From contig NZ_JACHXS010000005.1 in the NCBI RefSeq assembly GCF_014192225.1, positions 1 through 64,000 on the forward strand: a stretch of 64,000 nucleotides of DNA, written 5' to 3'. Source of the DNA: Pseudoduganella umbonata. GTDB taxonomy: Bacteria > Pseudomonadota > Gammaproteobacteria > Burkholderiales > Burkholderiaceae_D. Made by a program: the position numbers and the translations under genes. This document shows, in pieces, positions 44,149 through 52,028 of the stretch. A model generated the notes under the pieces. The model searched no databases, was not told where the DNA came from, and was given only the letters and a program-made list of their open reading frames with translations. How positions within the stretch are numbered: position 1 is the first letter of the stretch; each line of letters opens with the position of its first letter.

Positions 44149-46173
44149 ATGCGTCCGTTACTGCTTGCATGCGGCTTTTTATTTGCAGCGATGACGGTCA
44201 CGCTTCCATTGTTCGCGCAATCTGATGCATCCGAGCATGCGTCCCATCATCCAACAGGGGCATCACCACCCGTAACACCGTCGACAAACGCGGATGCCAG
44301 CCAGACGATGACCGCCGGACAGCAGCCTAGCCTGCAGCTACCTAAACCCGCGCCGGACACACCCAACAGCCAAGCTGCGACACCAGTACCGGCCGGCATG
44401 CCACCGGATGGCATGACAGCCATGGGTAAAATGATGGAAGGTATGATGGGCGGAATGGGGCAGGAATGTTGTGGCGGTGCTGCGGGGAATGAACTTTACC
44501 CTCTGATGATGGGCATGCCATCGATGACGCCGGAGCAGCGTGTACAGGTGCAACGCCTGTCCGCAGCGCGTATTGGCGAGGGCAAGGCATTGGTTCAGCT
44601 AGGCCAGCAACGGCTTTTCGGGGCCATCACGTCGGGCGACCACAAGATTGCTTCCGAAGCGATGCAGCAGTTGCGCGATGGGCTCGGGCGCATCGATAGC
44701 GGCGCCGCCGCACACAGGGTTCTGGCCGAAGGCACGTCACCGCAGTCCACTGCGCTGCGTTGGTTCAAGGGCGAAATGGACTTGGGCCAGGTTGAGAACC
44801 CGGAATCAGGCATGGCATTGGAGCGCTTTTCACTGATGCACATGATTGCAATGGCCTTGCTCGTCGCATTTGCCATTGCCATGATCGCGATGTACTTCTT
44901 CAAGATGCGGCGCACGGCTGCCCTGTTCGGCCGCATCGATGCAGGTTCTGGCAAGCCCCCCCCTGGCGCGGCGCCGGCGCTGGGAGGGGCTCCCCTCCCT
45001 TCCGGTTCCAATCGACCTGATTTCGGCACTTTGCCGGTCGCGCAGGGCACTGAGACTCAGACAAAGGGGCCCGTGCATACAGCCCACCGGGATGCAGGCT
45101 CCCCCTCTACGGATACACTACCCTCCATTCCAGACGCCAAGTGGCACGGTCTGCTTCGTGTCATGAACGTCATCACTGAAACGCCTACCGTGAAAACAGT
45201 CCGACTTGGTCCGGCGGCCGATGCGGCAGCGTTACCGTTCACGTTTTTGCCCGGGCAGTTTCTCAACGTGACATTCTCCATCGGTGGCGCCCGGATGAAC
45301 CGGTCGTACTCGATCTCGTCGTCTCCAACCCAGCGCGCCTATCTTGATCTGACAGTCAAGCGTGAGCCCCGAGGCGCTGTTTCCAGACATATCGCTGATC
45401 TGCTCAAAGTGGGCGATGAGCTTGAAGCCGGCGGCCCGGTCGGACGCTTCACGTTCACGGGAACCGAGGCCAATAGCATAGTCTTGATTTCGGGCGGAGT
45501 CGGCATCACGCCGATGATGAGCATATCCCGGTACCTCAGTGAGCAATCGTGGCCAAACGACATATTTTTCATCTATGCCTGCCGCTCACCCGCCGATTTC
45601 ATCTTTGCGAAAGAGATTGCCGAGCTCGAACGGCATAATCCCTGGCTGCATGTGACGGTCGTTATGGAGCATCCGGACGGAACCGACTGGCAGGGCCTGA
45701 CGGGGCGCCTGAACACGGATGTGCTGTCGCAGGCTGTGCCACACATCGCTTCGCGCAGGATTCATATGTGTGGCCCACCGGTCATGATGGAAGCGGTCCG
45801 ATCACTGCTACAGGAATTGAAAGTACCGGCTGAGCAGATAAAAACCGAGGATTTCGGCACGGCTGCTCCGCCCCCCGGCGAGGGTTCCAACAGATTTGCG
45901 GCAGCCGCTACCGGACCACTGGTCAGTTTTTCCAAAAGCAGCAAGTCCGCCAAAATTCACCTAGACCAAACGCTGCTGGAATTGTCGGAAGAACTGAACA
46001 TCGGCATCGAATTCTCATGTCGTGTCGGGACCTGCGGGATCTGCAAGGTACAGCTGACCGCCGGGGAAGTCGACATGGCGATTGACGATGCGCTTGACGC
46101 CGATGACAAGGTTAAAGGCATTGTTCTGGCATGCCAGGCAAAGCCCAAAGGGCCCGTCACGGTGGAGGCTTGA
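44149..46173 (+). CDS. Membrane-anchored ferredoxin-NAD(P)H-type reductase with Met-rich periplasmic domain
   Basis: This 674-residue protein combines unusual parts. After a signal peptide (PLLLACGFLFAAMTVTLPLF) comes a Met/His-rich region (MGKMMEGMMGGMGQECC) and a helical segment with MTPEQRVQVQRLSAARIGEG, resembling Spy/CpxP-type metal-sensing proteins. A transmembrane helix follows (MIAMALLVAFAIAMIAMYFF, about 235-255). The cytoplasmic part is an FAD/NAD(P)H reductase (RMNRSYSISSSPTQ; LISGGVGITPMMSI; MCGPPVMMEAV). It ends in a plant-type 2Fe-2S ferredoxin (SCRVGTCGICKVQL...LACQAKPKGPV). It may pass NAD(P)H electrons to the membrane protein and haem protein encoded next. ATG 44149 begins the signal peptide; ATG 44074 has a better ribosome site (GGAG) and is an alternative. 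Confidence 0.85.
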   Translation: MRPLLLACGFLFAAMTVTLPLFAQSDASEHASHHPTGASPPVTPSTNADASQTMTAGQQPSLQLPKPAPDTPNSQAATPVPAGMPPDGMTAMGKMMEGMMGGMGQECCGGAAGNELYPLMMGMPSMTPEQRVQVQRLSAARIGEGKALVQLGQQRLFGAITSGDHKIASEAMQQLRDGLGRIDSGAAAHRVLAEGTSPQSTALRWFKGEMDLGQVENPESGMALERFSLMHMIAMALLVAFAIAMIAMYFFKMRRTAALFGRIDAGSGKPPPGAAPALGGAPLPSGSNRPDFGTLPVAQGTETQTKGPVHTAHRDAGSPSTDTLPSIPDAKWHGLLRVMNVITETPTVKTVRLGPAADAAALPFTFLPGQFLNVTFSIGGARMNRSYSISSSPTQRAYLDLTVKREPRGAVSRHIADLLKVGDELEAGGPVGRFTFTGTEANSIVLISGGVGITPMMSISRYLSEQSWPNDIFFIYACRSPADFIFAKEIAELERHNPWLHVTVVMEHPDGTDWQGLTGRLNTDVLSQAVPHIASRRIHMCGPPVMMEAVRSLLQELKVPAEQIKTEDFGTAAPPPGEGSNRFAAAATGPLVSFSKSSKSAKIHLDQTLLELSEELNIGIEFSCRVGTCGICKVQLTAGEVDMAIDDALDADDKVKGIVLACQAKPKGPVTVEA

Positions 46174-46175
46174 TA

Positions 46176-46922
46176 ATGCTAAAACAGGATAACGACCGTC
46201 TCATCGTTACCAGCATCGCAGGTCTGTTGCTGTTGAGCTGGCTTGGCTTCTTCCTGCATCGCTCGCCGCGCTTTCCGGGCAGTGGCTTGGGAACCATCGT
46301 GGGTCTAACCGCGGCGCTTCTCATGCTTGTGCCGCTCGCCTACACCATATGCAAACGGATCGGGTTCGTGCGTGTGCGTATCGGGCAGCGAATTTCGTTG
46401 AAGTCTCTGATGACGCTGCATGTCTATGCAGGTCTGTTCGGGCCACTGTTGGCGATTATTCATACCGGCCATAAATTCGACAGTTGGCTAGGCGTCGCAC
46501 TGGTGACGGCAATGCTCCTCATTGTCATCAGCGGATATGCAGTGCGCTATCTGTCAGCGCAGGTTTCACAGGAAATCAAGGATAAATTGATACTTCTGCA
46601 AACAGCCAGAGGTGACCTCGATAACACGTGGGGACAACTCGAAAGCATTTCGAGTGCAATGCATATTGCTTCAAATGCTGCGGTAGCTGAGGCCAGTGGC
46701 CCATTGGTCGGTGTACCGGAGCCCCCGATCGACACAGCCAGCCGGGTAACCCGTATCGCCGAAGCTGTCGCCGATCTCGAGTACGCGATCCGCCTTCACG
46801 GACTGTTTAAAAATTTGTTTGGAGTTTCACTCACGATACACATCGTCCTGTCGATCGCTTTCTATGTATTGCTAGTGGCGCACGTAGGCGCTGCCATGCA
46901 ATACGGGTTCCGCTGGTGGTGA
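46176..46922 (+). CDS. Integral membrane protein, probable haem-b electron carrier
   Basis: This 248-residue protein has about five hydrophobic helices. Conserved-looking His residues lie in helices (MTLHVYAGLFGPLLAIIHTGH; IHIVLSIAFYVLLVAHVG), spaced as in cytochrome-b/ferric-reductase-like proteins that hold haem between helices. A soluble helical insert (DNTWGQLESISSAMH) lies between helices. The start follows the reductase stop by two bases. Between a flavin reductase and a multihaem cytochrome, a transmembrane electron-transfer role is a reasonable inference. No named family was recognised. Confidence 0.7.
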   Translation: MLKQDNDRLIVTSIAGLLLLSWLGFFLHRSPRFPGSGLGTIVGLTAALLMLVPLAYTICKRIGFVRVRIGQRISLKSLMTLHVYAGLFGPLLAIIHTGHKFDSWLGVALVTAMLLIVISGYAVRYLSAQVSQEIKDKLILLQTARGDLDNTWGQLESISSAMHIASNAAVAEASGPLVGVPEPPIDTASRVTRIAEAVADLEYAIRLHGLFKNLFGVSLTIHIVLSIAFYVLLVAHVGAAMQYGFRWW

Positions 46923-46926
46923 TGAG

Positions 46927-47841
46927 ATGACAAAGACCATCCGCCTTGTCGCTGCCCTGATCGGGCTCGTCCTGGTCGCAGGCATCGGCTTCAGCTGGAA
47001 CAGCAGGAATATCCAGGTAGAAGAACTTTGGCAGCAAGCTGTCGTTCCCGGCCCTCTCTCGCGATCGCACGCTTTTTTGGCAAACAACTGCGCTGCATGT
47101 CATGTTCCCGTCAAAGGGGTTGCACCATCGTTGTGTATCTCGTGCCATGCCGATAACGCGGCACTTCTCCAGCGGCTGCCAACTGCGTTCCACGCAAATA
47201 TCCAGACCTGCAGCGGCTGTCATACGGAACATCAGGGTGCAAGCCGAATGCCAACAACCATGGATCACGCCATGCTCGTTGAAACTGCCAAACGGGAGAG
47301 CAAGGGGGAAAAACCAAACGTTGGCGATAGCAACGGCCGACTGAGCGCACCAGACATTGAAACGGCAAATACCCTATTTGCGAGCGCGCCTAGTGTCGAG
47401 ACTAAACCACAATTCTCGATAGACGCCACCCGGTATTCGGTCGAGCCCTGCGTTACAAAGGGTGACTGCCAAGGGTCTCGTGCCCCGAATGCACTCTCCC
47501 TGCCGCCGTCGCATCCCCGGCCCATTGCCAGTGAAGCGAACCTCAATTGTGCCAGCTGCCATGCGACCGTGGACCGGCATCAAGGGATGCTCGGCACAAA
47601 TTGCGTGCAATGTCACGCGACGACCCAATGGACCGTCGCCCAATTTCGTCATCCATCGGTCAACTCAACCGCGTGCGCCCAGTGCCATAAACCGCCGCCG
47701 AGTCACAACATGATGCACTTTTCCATGATGTCCGCTCGTATTGCAGGTCAGCCGAACGCCAAGGTAAACCAGTGCTACCTGTGCCATCAGACGACTTCCT
47801 GGAATGACATCAAGGGCGTCGGCTGGAAAAAGATTCACTGA
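46927..47841 (+). CDS. Heptahaem periplasmic cytochrome c
   Basis: This 304-residue protein has an N-terminal anchor (LVAALIGLVLVAGIGFSW). Seven CxxCH motifs are present: CAACH, CISCH, CSGCH, CASCH, CVQCH, CAQCH and CYLCH. Many extra His residues are available as distal ligands (bis-His haems), as in class III or octahaem-like cytochromes. A Cys-poor spacer of ~100 residues splits the haems into groups of three and four. It follows the membrane protein by four bases. It would accept electrons from the upstream two proteins and reduce a periplasmic acceptor, possibly a metal ion; the acceptor is unknown. Confidence 0.9.
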   Translation: MTKTIRLVAALIGLVLVAGIGFSWNSRNIQVEELWQQAVVPGPLSRSHAFLANNCAACHVPVKGVAPSLCISCHADNAALLQRLPTAFHANIQTCSGCHTEHQGASRMPTTMDHAMLVETAKRESKGEKPNVGDSNGRLSAPDIETANTLFASAPSVETKPQFSIDATRYSVEPCVTKGDCQGSRAPNALSLPPSHPRPIASEANLNCASCHATVDRHQGMLGTNCVQCHATTQWTVAQFRHPSVNSTACAQCHKPPPSHNMMHFSMMSARIAGQPNAKVNQCYLCHQTTSWNDIKGVGWKKIH

Positions 47842-47898
47842 TTTGGTCGGTACCCGGATTCCGCTTGAACCATTCACTCACCCAAAGGAAATACCATC

Positions 47899-48393
47899 AT
47901 GAAAACCGTATTGTTAGTTGGCCTTTTAATGACCTGCACGTTGTCGCAGATCGTATCTGCCCAAAACGTCCCCACCCCAGCTAAGCCGGCAATGTGCTGT
48001 GGCCCGATGGACAAAATGCCGATGCCGATGAAAAAGGACGCAGCGAAGCCTCCCATGCCTATGGAGCGCGCGCCGATGGACATGGACAAGCAAATGCCAA
48101 CCATGCAGGCGAATATCGAAAAAATGCAGAACCAAATGGAACACATCAAGATGACCACGGATCCCAAAGAGCGCGCAAAACTGCTCGATGAGCATATGCA
48201 AACGATGCGCGAAAATATGACCGCAATGCGTGGGGTTCAGGGTACTGCTACCGGCGCAGGGACCGCGGGGGCCAAACCTGACGTGATCAAAAAGCGCCAG
48301 GAGACGATGGAAAAACGGATGGACATGATGCAGATGATGATGGAACAGATGATGCAGCGCGATTCGGCAATGCAGCCAATGTCCGATATGTAG
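47899..48393 (+). CDS. Met-rich exported protein
   Basis: This 164-residue protein has a signal peptide (VLLVGLLMTCTLSQIVSAQ). The mature region is dense in Met (MCCGPMDKMPMPMKKD, MERAPMDMDKQMPTMQANI, MDMMQMMMEQMMQRDSAM). A long amphipathic helix lies in the middle (DPKERAKLLDEHMQTMRENM), giving a coiled-coil-like layout. Met clusters bind Cu(I)/Ag(I). It follows the cytochrome by 57 bases and is probably co-transcribed. Specific function unknown. Confidence 0.8.
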   Translation: MKTVLLVGLLMTCTLSQIVSAQNVPTPAKPAMCCGPMDKMPMPMKKDAAKPPMPMERAPMDMDKQMPTMQANIEKMQNQMEHIKMTTDPKERAKLLDEHMQTMRENMTAMRGVQGTATGAGTAGAKPDVIKKRQETMEKRMDMMQMMMEQMMQRDSAMQPMSDM

Positions 48394-48470
48394 ATCAGGA
48401 CTGACGAGGGCAGGACGGGCATTAAGCGATGACGATGCGATAGGTGTCGAATGCGTGAATACCAACCTAT

Positions 48471-48484
48471 TTGATATACATCAA
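48471..48484 (+). promoter_or_regulatory. Second FNR/Anr-type site
   Basis: TTGAT-ATAC-ATCAA matches the FNR/Anr consensus exactly. It lies about 100 bases before the CusF-like gene at 48585 and resembles the site at 43873-43886, suggesting shared oxygen-responsive control. Confidence 0.75.
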
Positions 48485-48584
48485 GTACATGATGCATCAG
48501 TGTTCAGTACTATTTATCTGCAATAAGTTGATCCTGAGGCCACTCGGCCCCAAGCAACTTCTTACCACTTTTATCGGAGCAGCC

Positions 48585-48917
48585 ATGAAAACCTCAATCG
48601 CCAGTGCAGTGCTCATCTCCATCGGGCTGATGCTTGGCTCAACCGCCAGCGCTCAACGCCATGATGAAGGGGGCAGTACCCATGGTCTGTCACGCACGAC
48701 AGGCAAAGGAACTATCACACAAATTGATCTGCCAGCAAAGAAAGTTACGCTCGATCACGAGCCCATCGGCAAATACAAGATGGAAGCTGGAAGCCATGGC
48801 TTTCCGATCAGGAGCGCGAGCACTGCGGCCAAGGTCGCAGTTGGGGATAAAGTTGACTTCACTATTGAATCCCGGGGGAACACGATGGTGATCACCCGAC
48901 TCCACAAACAGAAGTGA
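48585..48917 (+). CDS. CusF-like periplasmic protein under an FNR-type site
   Basis: This 110-residue protein has a signal peptide ending TASAQ. A CusF-type small barrel follows (GTITQIDLPAKKVTLDHEPI, VAVGDKVDFTIESRGNTMVI). The usual Met-rich ligand loop is changed: KYKMEAGSHGFPIRSASTAA replaces the xxMPGMTM pattern, so the metal site may differ. ATG 48585 has GGAG nine bases upstream; upstream codons of the same frame do not form a signal peptide. It is transcribed separately from the redox module by its own FNR-type promoter region. Confidence 0.75.
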   Translation: MKTSIASAVLISIGLMLGSTASAQRHDEGGSTHGLSRTTGKGTITQIDLPAKKVTLDHEPIGKYKMEAGSHGFPIRSASTAAKVAVGDKVDFTIESRGNTMVITRLHKQK

Positions 48918-49448
48918 GAGGCGGCTCATTGTACTCGGCGCCAGATAGCTGCGTATTAAGATTGACAGTGAATAGATAGCCGCCCCTTGGCTCGGGTGTG
49001 TGCTGGAGTTAGTGCTGTCAGGCCGGTACAGCGAACGTAGCAAGCGGACAATAAAGCGATTAATCGCCATCGACAAAATCTAACGAAGGCAACGAAAGCC
49101 CCCCTTCTGGCTGCACGGCCAGAATCCTCCACCCCACGCTGAAGGGCGTGCAATCTAAGCTAGTTACACATTGTGGTGTTGATCAGGGCGGTAATCTCAG
49201 CTGTTTCCAGCTGGCGCATATCATCGGGTACGCCCCCGGTCAGTCCATGCTGAGGCAGCGGTTCATGTTGCACCCAGCTGAATGCTCAGCGCTCTAACCT
49301 TGCAACCAATCGGTGCGCTAAGCGCACAGCGCTCAGAAAAGTGCTCTACATCATCGTAGGACGATAGGGACGATCTACTCGACTAGATTCGCCACTTGAG
49401 ACGTTGAAGGAGGTCAGAGCGAGAGGGCTAGACATGCACTCTGTTTCG
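48918..49448. other. Intergenic region between redox module and reductase gene
   Basis: These 531 bases contain no convincing gene. A short hairpin-like sequence CACGC-TGAAGG-GCGTG lies at about 49134-49149; it may be a decayed insertion-sequence end. Two convergent genes flank the region. Small frames of 60-70 codons lack motifs. Confidence 0.45.
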
Positions 49449-51251
49449 TCAGATCTTGAAATCGTCGTAGGCGATGTTCGCCTCTTCGACCCCAAGACTG
49501 CGCAGCATCGCGCACGTACTCGACAGCATCGCCGGGGGGCCGCACACGTAAAACTCGACCGAGGCGATGTTTGGGTGCTTGCGCAGCAGGCCCTCCAGCA
49601 CAGCTTCGTGTACCCATCCAACCGGCGCGCCGTATTCAGGCTGCTCCTCCGACAGCACCAGATGCCAATGGAAGTTCGTGTGTTTCGTTGCGAATGTCTG
49701 CATCTCCTGCACGTATGGGGCATCGCGTCGGCTGCGCGCTCCGTACCAGAAGTGCAGCGGCTCCGTCGCGCCTTTCAGCAGCAGCTCATGGATCATTGCT
49801 CTCAGCGGTGCCATTCCCGCACCTCCACCGATGAACACCTTCTCGCGTGATCCAGGCTTTAGTGCAAAGTCACCAAAAGGACCGCTGAAGCAAACCTCGT
49901 CACCAAGCTTGAGCGTGTACATGTAGCCTGATCCCCTCCCTGGCCGTTCCCCCGGCATGAAGCGAACCAGGAAAGTCAACTGCGAGCCGGCGCACTCCAC
50001 GGGAACCGATATCGAATACGACCTCCGAACGGGCGCATCATTGGCAAGCGTCGACATCGGCCCTGCCGTGCGCCAGTCGTCCTGGTGCTCCTCTGGTACG
50101 TGCACGTGGCTGGCATCTCGCGCATACGCAGGAACGTGGATCTGGACATAGGCGCCCGGCCGGCATTCCATTTTCCCCTGCGGCCGCACTGTGATCTCCC
50201 GCAGGAATGGCGTCACCGGCTTGACGCTAGTGACCACGCCCACCCGTTCAGCAGACGATGCAAGGGCGTTCCCGACATCGACATTGAGGCTGCGCTTCAC
50301 CGGGAGATTGCAGGCTAACCTGTATCCGGCCTCGAGCTTCTGTGGCGACAGCAGCGCGCGGTCGGCGCCGGTAGGTTCGGGTGCCTGCCCAACACATCTT
50401 ACTTCGCACAATCCGCAGCTTTGGCCTCCGCCACAGTTCGACGGCAGCTGCAGGCCCGAGCGGGCGAGCGCCTGGAACACGGTATCGCCCTGCACTGCAT
50501 CGACCGAGCGCTGCGTCGCGCCGCTGGCGTCGACCAGATTGACAATACGGCGCCGACGCCACCGGCTCGGAACGAATTCCGCGAGCCGGACACTGGCGAA
50601 CAACAGCCAGACACCCGTCAATGCCATCCACAGGCCGCCGATCGCACTGGAGACGAGCAAGGGATTGTTGAAGTTGGTCCGCTCGCTGTAGTCCATGATA
50701 TGGAGCATCCAGAACAGATCGAACAGTCGCCAGGTACTGTTCCTGTGTTCGAGCACCGCTCCCGACCGGCTGGAGACATAGACGGACGTCTCATCCGCAT
50801 CGTCGAAGTCGATCCGCCACACAGGTTCCTTGTGTGCCCTTGCCTCCAGCGTGAAGTTCAGCAGGAGCGGCGTGCCGGCCTTGCCACTCCCGGAATAGGA
50901 TGCGCGGGCGATCTCCCGTGCCAAACCGGCGTCCACCGCGACCGCTTTCCCGTCCGCTGCGCCAACCAGCCAGCTGCGCTTGTCGTTCTGCAGCCGATAC
51001 ACGGGCCGGTCGACCAGCCAGCCGGAGGTAATTGCCATGACGTTTTCCCGGCTGGCGGCAAGTACCTGGTCCGTGCTGAGTACGTTATGTGGCCACACAG
51101 GCGGCGCCGGCGGCTTGACGCGGAATTCACGCCCCTGTACTTTTTTTGCGTCGAGCAGGCTCATGACAACACCGCTCGACATCCACAACAGGAACTGGAT
51201 CGCCAGGATCAGCCCCACCCACTTGTGCAAGCGTCTCATCCAGTGGCTCAT
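49449..51251 (-). CDS. PepSY membrane domain fused to 2Fe-2S/FAD reductase
   Basis: This 600-residue protein has an N-terminal PepSY-TM half (first helix VGLILAIQFLLWMSSGVVMS; LFDLFWMLHIMDYSERTNFN; helix GGLWMALTGVWLLFASV). A ferredoxin domain follows (LPSNCGGGQSCGLCEVRC...LACNLPV, about 275-325), then an FAD/NAD(P)H module (RRSYSISVPVECAG; FIGGGAGMAPLRAM; YVCGPPAMLSS). The second half resembles NqrF. Beside a TonB receptor, it probably reduces ferric (or cupric) complexes at the membrane. It overlaps the upstream PepSY gene by four bases. Confidence 0.88.
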   Translation of the reverse strand: MSHWMRRLHKWVGLILAIQFLLWMSSGVVMSLLDAKKVQGREFRVKPPAPPVWPHNVLSTDQVLAASRENVMAITSGWLVDRPVYRLQNDKRSWLVGAADGKAVAVDAGLAREIARASYSGSGKAGTPLLLNFTLEARAHKEPVWRIDFDDADETSVYVSSRSGAVLEHRNSTWRLFDLFWMLHIMDYSERTNFNNPLLVSSAIGGLWMALTGVWLLFASVRLAEFVPSRWRRRRIVNLVDASGATQRSVDAVQGDTVFQALARSGLQLPSNCGGGQSCGLCEVRCVGQAPEPTGADRALLSPQKLEAGYRLACNLPVKRSLNVDVGNALASSAERVGVVTSVKPVTPFLREITVRPQGKMECRPGAYVQIHVPAYARDASHVHVPEEHQDDWRTAGPMSTLANDAPVRRSYSISVPVECAGSQLTFLVRFMPGERPGRGSGYMYTLKLGDEVCFSGPFGDFALKPGSREKVFIGGGAGMAPLRAMIHELLLKGATEPLHFWYGARSRRDAPYVQEMQTFATKHTNFHWHLVLSEEQPEYGAPVGWVHEAVLEGLLRKHPNIASVEFYVCGPPAMLSSTCAMLRSLGVEEANIAYDDFKI

Positions 51252-51940
51252 GCCTGCTTCTTCCGGTTGAAGCTATAGAAGAGCAGCCATGCCCCGCTGA
51301 GGGCAAACAGCAGGCCGGTAATCGAGGCCGTGCGCAACAGCGTGTTGTTTACGTTCTCGCGTTCCTCGTAGTCCATGATATGGAACATCCACAGGAAATC
51401 GAACCACCTCCAGAGTTCATGACGCCGCGCCACGAGGTCACCGGTATGCGGGGAAAAGTACAGCGTCGTCTCCCCCGGCTCGTCGTAATGGACGGCCCAC
51501 AGCGGAACGGGACGCGAGCCGACTTCCTTGGGTGCCTTCGTCACCCATTCGACGCCCTTGATGCTGCCCTCCCCTACGTAAGCCGCATCCGCCAGGGCGA
51601 CGATCTGGTCCCGGTCGAGCGGGCTGATCTTCTTGCCGCTGGTGGCATCTACCAGGCTCGTTTGTTGACCCTGCTTGATCTCGTAGACTTCCTTGCCGAG
51701 CAGGCTCTTCATACTGACGCTGTTGATGCCAGGGTAGGTCTCATGGAGACGCGCCTGGGTGATACGGGTGGCGGATGGATTGAGCCGTTCGGTCGGGACG
51801 TGGGCCAGATGGTCGCCGTGGATGACCTCAAGCGGGACGACGACCATGTAAAGGCCGCTGATCATCCAGAGCAGTGCCTGCACGCCGATGACAAGCCCGA
51901 TCCATTTGTGCGCGCGTCGCACCCAGAAAGCTAATTGCAT
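51248..51940 (-). CDS. PepSY-domain membrane protein
   Basis: This 230-residue protein has an N-terminal helix (WIGLVIGVQALLWMISGLYM), a PepSY-like periplasmic region (EVYEIKQGQQTSLVDATSGK, VHYDEPGETTLYFSPHTGDL), the DFLWMFHIMDYEERENVNNT block and a final helix (SITGLLFALSGAWLLF). It is a stand-alone version of the N-terminal half of its neighbour, so the pair arose by duplication. Together they may form a haem-binding reductase unit. It lies between the TonB receptor gene and the fused reductase. Confidence 0.85.
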   Translation of the reverse strand: MQLAFWVRRAHKWIGLVIGVQALLWMISGLYMVVVPLEVIHGDHLAHVPTERLNPSATRITQARLHETYPGINSVSMKSLLGKEVYEIKQGQQTSLVDATSGKKISPLDRDQIVALADAAYVGEGSIKGVEWVTKAPKEVGSRPVPLWAVHYDEPGETTLYFSPHTGDLVARRHELWRWFDFLWMFHIMDYEERENVNNTLLRTASITGLLFALSGAWLLFYSFNRKKQA

Positions 51941-52028
51941 AGTTGTTGTAATAGATAAATTACCCAGGCGGCCGGGCGATCAGGCGCGAAGGATACATGT
52001 TCGCGGGCCGCCCGGCATCATTGGAAGA

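Noticed and set aside
49020..49160. Tn7-like end (GCGGACAATAAAG resembles the Tn7 terminal sequence)
   Set aside because: Only a short stretch matches, there is no series of TnsB-like repeats and no tns genes in the window.
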